A stretch of DNA of 40,611 nt from Candidatus Thorarchaeota archaeon (lineage in GTDB: Archaea; Asgardarchaeota; Thorarchaeia; Thorarchaeales; Thorarchaeaceae), in contig SDOA01000022.1 of assembly GCA_004524595.1 (NCBI GenBank), positions 1-40,611 of the forward strand, read 5' to 3'. The notes beneath the pieces are model-generated. The model had not been told where the DNA came from, ran no database searches, and was given only the letters and a program-made list of their open reading frames with translations. Position 1 is the first letter of the stretch, and each line of letters opens with the position of its first letter. Made by a program: the position numbers and the translations under genes. This document shows, piece after piece, positions 8,544 through 15,134 of the stretch.

Positions 8544-8637
8544 GGCATTTCCGTCTCTCTTATCTAAATCAATGGTATTTAATGATAATGACTCAATAAC
8601 TCTTTGGTATTTGTAGAATTTAAAAAATAATGAAAGA

Positions 8638-8662
8638 CACCCAGTATGCAAAATACTGGGTG
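8638..8662 (-). terminator. Hairpin terminator of cpgS
   Basis: CACCCAGTAT and ATACTGGGTG form a perfect 10-bp stem with a five-base loop, 11 bases beyond the cpgS stop. On the minus strand it is followed by a T-rich run (TCTTTCATTATTTTTTAAA). Confidence 0.6.
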
Positions 8663-8672
8663 AATGAACTTT

Positions 8673-10004
8673 TTATTTGAGATTATGTTTCTTGACAAAA
8701 TTAGAGAGGACATCTACGAGATTTGGACGCCCAATCTCTTGAAGGTCATATTTGACACGAACATTTGGCTTTGTGATTTTAATGACACGATTAAGGTCAA
8801 TTGGTGTACCAATGACAATTGCATCAACATCCGATTTGTTAATGGTCTCCTCTAATTCTTCAATCTGTTTCTTTCCATACCCCATAGCTGGAAGAACATC
8901 CTCAAGGTGGAAGTACTTTTCAAAAGTCTTCTTAATACTTCCAACAGCGAATGGTCTGGGATCGACAATGATGGCTCCTGCCTTTCTTGCGGCAATATAT
9001 CCCGCGCCATATGGCATCTCACCGTGTGTGACAGTTGGACCATCTTCTACGACAATCACACGTTTTCCACGAATGGATTCCATATCATCAATTGTCAGTG
9101 GTGAAGCTGCATCAATTATAATTGCATCTGGATTGACTGCCATGATATTCTCTCGTACTTCTTCGATATCTTCGTAGTCAGCTGTGTCTATTTTGTTGAT
9201 GATAACAACATCAGCCATTCTTAGATTTGTCTCACCAGGATAATATGAAACTTCATGACCGGGACGGTGAGGATCTGCAATAACAATTAGTAGATCTGGT
9301 TCATAGAATGGAAAGTCATTATTGCCACCATCCCATGTGATTACATCGGCTTCGTTTTCAGCTTGTTCGAGGATTTTGCCATAGTCTACACCTGCATAAA
9401 GAATTACACCCATGTTAATCATCGGTTCATATTCTTCTCTTTCCTCGATGGTACATCGATACCTGTCCATGTCTTCAAGGGTTTCGTATCTCTGTGCAAT
9501 CTGTGAAGTCAAATCAGGATCGTACGGCATAGGATGACGTATGTTGACTGGTCTTAATCCCATATCAACAAGTATCTGATTTACGCGTCTAGATGTTTGG
9601 CTTTTACCGCAACCGGTTCGAACTGCACATACTGCAACAACAGGTTTCTTGCTCTTGATGTAGGTGTTCTTTGGACCCATTAATCGCATGTCTGGCCCTA
9701 ATTCATTTACCCATGCAATCTTATGACCAACTACTTCGTATGGAAGGTCAGAATAAGCTAGGACACATTGTTCAACATCGAATTCTTTGATAAGCTCAGG
9801 AAGCTTCTCTTCGGGGTAGATTTTGATGCCCTTTGGATAGAGTGGTCCTGAGAGTTCAGGGGGATATATCCTATCACCGATTCCAGGGATTTGCTCAGCT
9901 GTGAATGCCACAACTTCATAATCTTCATTATTTCTGAAGAAGACATTGAAATTATGGAAATCTCGTCCAGCAGCACCCATGATTATGATCTTCTTTTTAC
10001 TCAT
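8673..10004 (-). CDS. cpgS: Cyclic 2,3-diphosphoglycerate synthetase family GTPase-like protein
   Basis: 443 residues, full length for the family. The N-terminal domain (KKIIIMGAAGRDFHNFN) is a Rossmann-like fold. Around residue 130 the P-loop reads AVCAVRTGCGKSQTSRR, followed by VNIRHPMPYDPDL, DVITWDGGNNDFPFY, and the NKID motif (VVIINKIDTADYEDI) near residue 270. In methanogens the family makes cyclic 2,3-diphosphoglycerate, a thermoprotectant and energy store; homologues elsewhere may do other phosphoryl chemistry, so the exact product is uncertain. ATG start with AGGGG upstream. It is monocistronic, with its own terminator, and shares a 311-base divergent region with the E2F-like gene. 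Confidence 0.85.
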   Translation of the reverse strand: MSKKKIIIMGAAGRDFHNFNVFFRNNEDYEVVAFTAEQIPGIGDRIYPPELSGPLYPKGIKIYPEEKLPELIKEFDVEQCVLAYSDLPYEVVGHKIAWVNELGPDMRLMGPKNTYIKSKKPVVAVCAVRTGCGKSQTSRRVNQILVDMGLRPVNIRHPMPYDPDLTSQIAQRYETLEDMDRYRCTIEEREEYEPMINMGVILYAGVDYGKILEQAENEADVITWDGGNNDFPFYEPDLLIVIADPHRPGHEVSYYPGETNLRMADVVIINKIDTADYEDIEEVRENIMAVNPDAIIIDAASPLTIDDMESIRGKRVIVVEDGPTVTHGEMPYGAGYIAARKAGAIIVDPRPFAVGSIKKTFEKYFHLEDVLPAMGYGKKQIEELEETINKSDVDAIVIGTPIDLNRVIKITKPNVRVKYDLQEIGRPNLVDVLSNFVKKHNLK

Positions 10005-10315
10005 TTCAAATCAAACCCCTAGGGAGTCATGTTTCTGACTTGGCAATGAAAAAAAGCTCGTTAAGAAATTGTTGGTAATGTCAAATCTTGATTTTCATTC
10101 TAAAGTTCATCTTGAAAGGAATACTCCACCTTCTTCGGATGATTTTACTAGAATTGATTAATAGGAAGTATGCTTTCTAAAAATCGTAGTATGTATCTTC
10201 CGAACAATGATTCGGAAAATCGGAAGCAATACAAACATCTAAATACATGATAGAAGCTGTATGACGGAAGTGTGCTCTGAGGAGCTGCCGCCGGAATATA
10301 TAGTGGGGTGCACAG
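10005..10315. other. Divergent intergenic region cpgS / E2F-like gene
   Basis: These 311 bases hold no open frame of note. They contain a cluster of TTCSGAA-like motifs (separate entry), a further TTCGGAT near 10135, a GC-rich patch around 10281-10294 and AATATATA at 10295-10302. That TATA sits only about 16 bases from the TTG start, too close for a leadered transcript, so the real promoter of the E2F-like gene may lie farther up. Confidence 0.4.
10198..10225. promoter_or_regulatory. Inverted TTCCGAA/TTCGGAA motifs, candidate operator
   Basis: TTCCGAA at 10198-10204 and TTCGGAA at 10211-10217 are perfect reverse complements six bases apart, and ATCGGAA at 10219-10225 is a third near-copy. 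They lie about 90 bases ahead of the E2F-like gene and 200 ahead of cpgS, so either gene could be controlled from here. Confidence 0.35.
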
Positions 10316-10867
10316 TTGAAGCTAGTAGAATTAGCTCGAGAATCAGTTAAGATTCTGAAGCAAAGTGGTGAGGATGGTATTAAGAGTGATGAACTAGCAC
10401 TGAAACTTGACACTCCCAAACGACGTGTTTACGATGTAATTGCTGTTTTAAAGGCATTAGGTCATGTTCGCACCAACCGAAAATTTGACGGTACCACAGT
10501 GGTCTGGATTGATAGGTCAAAGGACTATGTTGAAAGGTTTGCTTTTGAAGACCTCAAGACTGAATTACTCCGCGAAAGCGAAGACCGTAAGGAATTTCAA
10601 GTACAAGTTGCAGAGTTGAAGGAACAGTTACGAATCACTCGAACAAAACTCAGGCGCGATATTCAACCAATTGAAATGGTTAACAAGACAGAGTTTAACA
10701 CGACACAACTTAGAGTACGAGCTTTGTCAGGCAATGGGATAAAAAAAGTTGAGCATTCCAGTATTGAAGTTCTTATTGAAACTCATGAAGCAGGAATAAT
10801 CGTTGATCCTTCAATTGTAGAAGTTGATGAAAATGAGGTGTTAATTAAAAATCTGCAGAAAATTTGA
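10316..10867 (+). CDS. E2F/DP-like winged-helix transcription regulator
   Basis: 183 residues. Residues 5-65 form a winged helix whose recognition helix reads TPKRRVYDVIAVLKALGHV, closely matching the RRxYDIxNVLExIGLI signature of E2F/DP factors; W64 fits the conserved Trp of the wing. A coiled coil covers about 77-112. The tail from 126 (TQLRVRALSGNGIKKVEHSS) resembles the opening of the E2F marked box. So DNA-binding, dimerisation and marked-box-like parts occur in the E2F order, in half the usual length and without a transactivation or pocket-binding tail. Starts with TTG behind GGGGTG; a TAG lies five codons upstream. Probably a dimeric DNA-binding repressor or activator. Family match is inferred from motif order. 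Confidence 0.65.
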   Translation: MKLVELARESVKILKQSGEDGIKSDELALKLDTPKRRVYDVIAVLKALGHVRTNRKFDGTTVVWIDRSKDYVERFAFEDLKTELLRESEDRKEFQVQVAELKEQLRITRTKLRRDIQPIEMVNKTEFNTTQLRVRALSGNGIKKVEHSSIEVLIETHEAGIIVDPSIVEVDENEVLIKNLQKI

Positions 10868-10869
10868 TC

Positions 10870-11259
10870 CTACTGCTTCTTTGTGATGTACACTTGACTA
10901 CCTCTCTTTACATTCTTCAAACTAGAAATTTGTTCATCGGATGATGTAATCTTCCCAATGATGTTCACTTTGCTGTAAGTTCGCATATCTTCTAGATAGA
11001 TAACAAGTGCATCACCAAGAGGCATGTATGCGATATCTCCTCTCTTTACATCATTTGTTGGTTTTGCATTTCCTTTGGAAATTCCTAATATTATCTGCAT
11101 CTCGTTTCTCATCAGTCCAGTTTTTCCTTCAAATGGTAATCGAAAGATAATCTCCTCTATTATGAGCGGCGCATGGATTCGATTTATGGTGCCTTCAAGT
11201 TTCAGACCACCTTCAAATGAAAAAATCAAGTATACATTTGTATCGCTTAAATCTGGCAT
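10870..11259 (-). CDS. Cyclophilin-like (DUF369/TM1367-type) protein
   Basis: 129 residues, all-beta pattern. KRGDIAYMPLGDALVIYLED near residue 75 is the signature loop of the small cyclophilin-fold family that includes TM1367 (GDIxYxPxGxAxxIF). NEMQIILG and IIFRLPFEG add to the match. These proteins share the cyclophilin barrel but usually lack prolyl isomerase residues; their ligand is unknown. ATG start at 11259. It is tail-to-tail with the E2F-like gene, two bases apart, and divergent from the vWA operon. Confidence 0.7.
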   Translation of the reverse strand: MPDLSDTNVYLIFSFEGGLKLEGTINRIHAPLIIEEIIFRLPFEGKTGLMRNEMQIILGISKGNAKPTNDVKRGDIAYMPLGDALVIYLEDMRTYSKVNIIGKITSSDEQISSLKNVKRGSQVYITKKQ

Positions 11260-11378
11260 AGGACTAATTGTAGAAAAGAATCTTAAAATGTTCTGCGTTT
11301 TGTAGTCAGCAAAGGCTTAATTGTTCCTAGACAAATCTTAACTCGGAGCTGGTATGACTGTCTGCAACAAAATTAGAT

Positions 11379-12485
11379 GTGGCATTTGTAGTTGATACAA
11401 CGGGTTCAATGAAAGATGATATTAGCGCAGTCAAGGACAGTCTTTCTGAGATTGTTAATCATATCACTTCTAGAACAAAGGAACTTGAAATCCGATTCGG
11501 GGTTGTGTCTTATAGAGACCACCCTCCCCAAGACAGATCATATGTTACAAAAGTCTTTGATTTTTCAAATAATATCAAGAGGGTCAAGAAACTAATTTCT
11601 GATTTGCGGCCCTCTGAAGGAGGAGATACTCCAGAGGCTGTTGCAGATGGGATTTTTGATGCTCGCACCAAATTATCTTGGGAACATGATGCATACAAAG
11701 TAGTTCTTCTCGTAGGAGATGCTCCTCCACATGGAAAGAGATACAATTCTATTGGTGATGACTATTTTCCTGAAGGTTGCCCTAAAGGGTATGACCCTAT
11801 AAACGAAGTCCAACAATTTAGAAAAGACTTTGGCAGTACTGTCTTTATTTTCGTGTGCGGGTGCAATCCTCTTGTAGAAGAATCATTTCGAATGATAGCT
11901 GATTCAGTAGATGATGGAAAATACTATTCATTGTTAGAGGCTCACGAACTACCTCAGGCTATTCTTAAGATACTTGAAGGCGTTAGCGATTTAATCGAAG
12001 CAGATAGAAAAGTCTTAGCCTACTATGAGAATCATGATGGGATATTTGATATGGGTGAAGCTGCTTCCATTCTCAATCTTCAACTTAGAGAACTGAAGAC
12101 CTCTTTATCCAGGCTTCTTGAATTAGGTCGAATTACTAGATGGCCAAAGGGAAGACCTCTCACCTCTGAGCAGACTGATCTTAGAGTAATCCTGGGTGAA
12201 GTTCCAAATAACATAATCGCAGGAAAAGCGTTTAATTATACTATCCGTGTTAAGAACCCAAGTTCAACTATTATTAGTCTACGTGTCATTGCCTCATTGA
12301 TTACTGCTGACGGTGTATCTGAAGTGACTAATGAGCGTCATGATATTGCCACTAAATCCGATAAACTACTTGAGTTAAAATTTGTTCCAATGACTGACGT
12401 AAAAGGAAAAGCATCTCTACGTGTTGAGGTGTTCTATGGATCTAAATCAGTAGCAGCGGAAATCTATGGGACTAGAATATATTAA
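11379..12485 (+). CDS. vWA domain protein with winged helix and C-terminal beta sandwich
   Basis: 368 residues from GTG. Residues 1-200 are a vWA domain of the type seen in alpha-kinase-linked proteins, with an intact metal site: DTTGS (D6, T8, S10), a Thr in GGDTPEAV, and an Asp in VVLLVGDAPPHG. Residues about 205-265 form a winged helix (FDMGEAASILNLQLRELKTS), and 268-368 a single Ig-like beta domain (NIIAGKAFNYTIRVKNPS). No signal peptide, so cytosolic. First gene of a plus-strand operon. The start is odd: GTG falls directly at the first vWA strand with no ribosome-binding site, while GGAG at 11345-11348 points to an out-of-frame ATG (11354) and an in-frame CTG (11358). A role as metal-dependent scaffold and regulator is inferred. 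Confidence 0.75.
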   Translation: MAFVVDTTGSMKDDISAVKDSLSEIVNHITSRTKELEIRFGVVSYRDHPPQDRSYVTKVFDFSNNIKRVKKLISDLRPSEGGDTPEAVADGIFDARTKLSWEHDAYKVVLLVGDAPPHGKRYNSIGDDYFPEGCPKGYDPINEVQQFRKDFGSTVFIFVCGCNPLVEESFRMIADSVDDGKYYSLLEAHELPQAILKILEGVSDLIEADRKVLAYYENHDGIFDMGEAASILNLQLRELKTSLSRLLELGRITRWPKGRPLTSEQTDLRVILGEVPNNIIAGKAFNYTIRVKNPSSTIISLRVIASLITADGVSEVTNERHDIATKSDKLLELKFVPMTDVKGKASLRVEVFYGSKSVAAEIYGTRIY

Positions 12486-12498
12486 CGGTGATTCTAAA

Positions 12499-13659
12499 AT
12501 GATTCTTCGAGCTAAACAAGGACGAAACCAAAGAGGTCTCTGTTTTGGTTCATCAAATGAATCAGGTCTCGAATCTGCTGCATTTGTCTTAAGTCATAGA
12601 GGTACGCAACTCTTTGCAGATGTCCGTCTATCTGATAAAGTGCCTGAAGGCTTATTGGTTATTGATGACCGCATATTTCGTTATCTTGGCTGTTCCGATA
12701 ACTCGGAAGTACGTCTCACTCTTGAGAGTGGTGAAATCCCATACTGCTCCGAATTACGCTTGGCTGTTTCATCAACAAAAAATGTTGATAATAACGCGAT
12801 TGCAGATGCAATATCAAAGAGAGTGAATGACCTTCAAGATGATTTTGAAGGATTAATATTACAAATCGGTCAAGAACTAGTCATTGAAAGGTTAGGCATT
12901 TGCTTCCAGGTGCTTTCATTTTTCCCTAAAAATGAGGTTTTTTCTGCTGCAAGAATAGCTTGGAACCACCTCGAGGAGATTCATTTAGATCCAAAGGACA
13001 AAGCAACACGATTCAATCTCTGCTGTGTCGTTGAGGTTGGTGCTGCTGCACAACAAGCAGACATTGACAATGGTCCCTCCTCCGACACCTCTCACAAACA
13101 GATGCGATATAAGGCTGCAATAGCAGCTATAGAATCATTGGCAGAGAATTATTCTAATTATGATTCATCAACGCAATTTTGTGGATTTGCATATTCCGAT
13201 GAAGCTGTCGCATATCAGTTCTATGATTCTCAAACAGGAGAATCTATTCACTCTTCTTCTTTGCATTCTCCTTCAGTATTAATTGCTTTTGTTGAATGGT
13301 TACGTTCCATAATTTCATCGCATGAAGATAAGACATCCAACCCTGGAGATGCATTGAGAATCGCGATTGAAGTTGCATCGACCTTTCAAGACCTAAATAA
13401 TTATCCAACAATAATCCTATTTTGCTCGAGTGGTGTTCATTCAGCTGGTCCTAATCCAGTTAAGACAGTTAAACGTTCTATTGGTAACTCAAAGTTGATG
13501 ATCTTTTCTCTAAACTTGGGACTAGATAGAAATCTGGAATTGATGGAGGCTATTGCGGGAATTACTAATGGGAAAGCATTCAGCGTGAAAAAAATGAATG
13601 ATGTCAATCAAGTACCATATTTGTTGAATGAATTATCCAGTAAAGGAAGTGATGCCTGA
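12499..13659 (+). CDS. CDC48-N-like/vWA protein with degenerate metal site
   Basis: About 386 residues. Residues 1-145 fit the CDC48 N-terminal module: a double-psi barrel (FADVRLSDKVPEGLLVIDD, YLGCSDNSEVRL) then the second barrel (LILQIGQELVIERLG, CFQVLSFFP). A vWA-like fold follows, but its metal site is lost: the first motif reads VVEVGAAAQ instead of DxSxS, the Thr region is SNPGDALRIAI, and the last Asp is Ser in IILFCSSGVHS. It therefore likely binds partners without a metal. I prefer ATG 12499, 13 bases after the upstream stop with GGTGAT ahead; ATG 12466 overlaps that gene. Its TGATG junction couples it to the next gene. No AAA+ part is attached, unlike true CDC48. Confidence 0.6.
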   Translation: MILRAKQGRNQRGLCFGSSNESGLESAAFVLSHRGTQLFADVRLSDKVPEGLLVIDDRIFRYLGCSDNSEVRLTLESGEIPYCSELRLAVSSTKNVDNNAIADAISKRVNDLQDDFEGLILQIGQELVIERLGICFQVLSFFPKNEVFSAARIAWNHLEEIHLDPKDKATRFNLCCVVEVGAAAQQADIDNGPSSDTSHKQMRYKAAIAAIESLAENYSNYDSSTQFCGFAYSDEAVAYQFYDSQTGESIHSSSLHSPSVLIAFVEWLRSIISSHEDKTSNPGDALRIAIEVASTFQDLNNYPTIILFCSSGVHSAGPNPVKTVKRSIGNSKLMIFSLNLGLDRNLELMEAIAGITNGKAFSVKKMNDVNQVPYLLNELSSKGSDA

Positions 13660-14834
13660 TGTTGGAAAAAATGGTCCTATGGCTCCAGGCAATGTATCAT
13701 AGTGGTGAAGTTTCATCTTATATTTCTGCGAAAGTCCCTAATGATAAACTCTCAACAGGTTGGATTGGACAAAGCATTTTGCAGAAAGGTTTCACAGGGA
13801 AATTGCAAGATAAAAAGAATCAAGAGCAACTTGTGATTCCCTTGGACCGATTTGTTCGGTTAACAAAAGAGTGGACTGACCAAGCCGAGCCTATTCTTGG
13901 TATGTGCTTAATTGGTACGAGAGGTCTTACTGAAAAACGGTTTATTGCTCTTGTTTCAAGTAGTTCTGAAGATCAATTCAATTCATCGATAGCAATTGCC
14001 TTTCAATCAGAGAAGTCTGATTTGAAAGAAACAATCGACAAAGTGACTCATTTTGTTACTGATACTCGAAAGAAAAAGAAAATAACAGAACCTAATTTGG
14101 ATTATATCGAACAGCTCAAATCGGATGTTTCAGATGGATCCGTTAATCACCTATTATCTATTCGACTTTCAGCTTCTGAGGATAAAACAAGTGAGTTAAT
14201 TCAAAACATGATGAAAACCGATGTTGATTCAAATGGGATTGTAGCTCAATATGGAAAAAAGAGTATAATTTCTCCATTAATTCTTCTTTTCTCTAGATGG
14301 CTACTTGGCCTCGACCTATTTAGAAAGACGCGAGATACTGTAGCTACTATATTATTCCTACTACCTTCTGAGATTCAATTATGTCTATGGGATACCCCAC
14401 AAAGACTGGCCACATTTACATGTATTAATAATACAGATCTATCTCAAGTCTTTGAAAACTATATCATACCCCTCTGGTTTTCTTCTGATAATCTGACTGC
14501 ATCAAAATCAAAGAGCCCTATGGTTGTTATTGAAACTGAAAAAAAAATCAGACCTTCATCTATTCATTTAACTCCAGATACAGAATCACTAGATGTTGCT
14601 TCATATCCACCATCAGCTGATATTCTAAAACATCTGGCAGAACGAATTGACCTCCTTGAAGCAAGATTGAAAGATTTCAGCACACCAAATACTGAAAGTA
14701 CAAGAATGAATACAACGACTTTGGATATTGTTCAATCAAGATTGACAGAAACAATTGACAAGATGGAATCTCTGGTCATAAAATTGAGTGTACTTGAAAA
14801 AAGAATTGATAAAGTCAATAAAAAGGTAGGTTGA
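13659..14834 (+). CDS. Uncharacterised operon protein with C-terminal coiled coil
   Basis: 391 residues. The ATG overlaps the stop of the preceding gene (TGATG), implying coupled translation. Residues 1-290 look like a mixed alpha/beta globular part with no motif I know; a hydrophobic stretch (IISPLILLFSRWLLGLDLF) near 205-225 is too short and mixed for a clear membrane span. Residues about 320-391 form a coiled coil beginning ILKHLAERIDLLEARLKDF. The next gene also encodes a coiled coil, so the two may form a hetero-oligomer. Known only by context: part of the vWA operon. Confidence 0.6.
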   Translation: MLEKMVLWLQAMYHSGEVSSYISAKVPNDKLSTGWIGQSILQKGFTGKLQDKKNQEQLVIPLDRFVRLTKEWTDQAEPILGMCLIGTRGLTEKRFIALVSSSSEDQFNSSIAIAFQSEKSDLKETIDKVTHFVTDTRKKKKITEPNLDYIEQLKSDVSDGSVNHLLSIRLSASEDKTSELIQNMMKTDVDSNGIVAQYGKKSIISPLILLFSRWLLGLDLFRKTRDTVATILFLLPSEIQLCLWDTPQRLATFTCINNTDLSQVFENYIIPLWFSSDNLTASKSKSPMVVIETEKKIRPSSIHLTPDTESLDVASYPPSADILKHLAERIDLLEARLKDFSTPNTESTRMNTTTLDIVQSRLTETIDKMESLVIKLSVLEKRIDKVNKKVG

Positions 14835-14840
14835 CCATTT

Positions 14841-15134
14841 ATGAAGGATTCAGGTAAAGATGCATTAAAAGAGTTACAAATGATTGAACATAAGACCAAA
14901 ATAATGGAGAATCTATCAAAACGTCTTGAAACTCTAGAACATCAAATGACAACGCTATCGCAGTCGGACATACATCCTCAATCATTGATAGACAAAAACG
15001 ATCTTCAGAAAATAATCACCAAGATTACAACACTTCGTGATTTAATTGATAAAATTGAAATTGAAGTAGACCAATTAGATGCAAGAATTACCGATATTGA
15101 AGCGCTTCGATTTAAACATCGGACTGAGGATTAA
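14841..15134 (+). CDS. Short coiled-coil protein
   Basis: 97 residues, almost all coiled coil: heptad-patterned helices from ELQMIEHKTKIMENLSKRLE through KIEIEVDQLDARITDIEALR, with one break near residue 50 (QSDIHPQS). Six bases after the preceding coiled-coil gene, so last gene of the plus-strand vWA operon. It overlaps the end of the convergent 887-residue gene by 23 bases. Likely an oligomerisation partner of the preceding protein; no other clue. Confidence 0.6.
   Translation: MKDSGKDALKELQMIEHKTKIMENLSKRLETLEHQMTTLSQSDIHPQSLIDKNDLQKIITKITTLRDLIDKIEIEVDQLDARITDIEALRFKHRTED

Noticed and set aside
8752..9177. 141-codon open frame antisense to cpgS
   Set aside because: It lies wholly opposite a clear cpgS gene with recognised motifs, has a Ser/Ile-rich composition typical of antisense frames, and has no supporting start site.
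10294..10302. AATATATA as the promoter of the E2F-like gene
   Set aside because: It is only about 16 bases from the TTG start, so its expected transcription start would fall inside the coding sequence.
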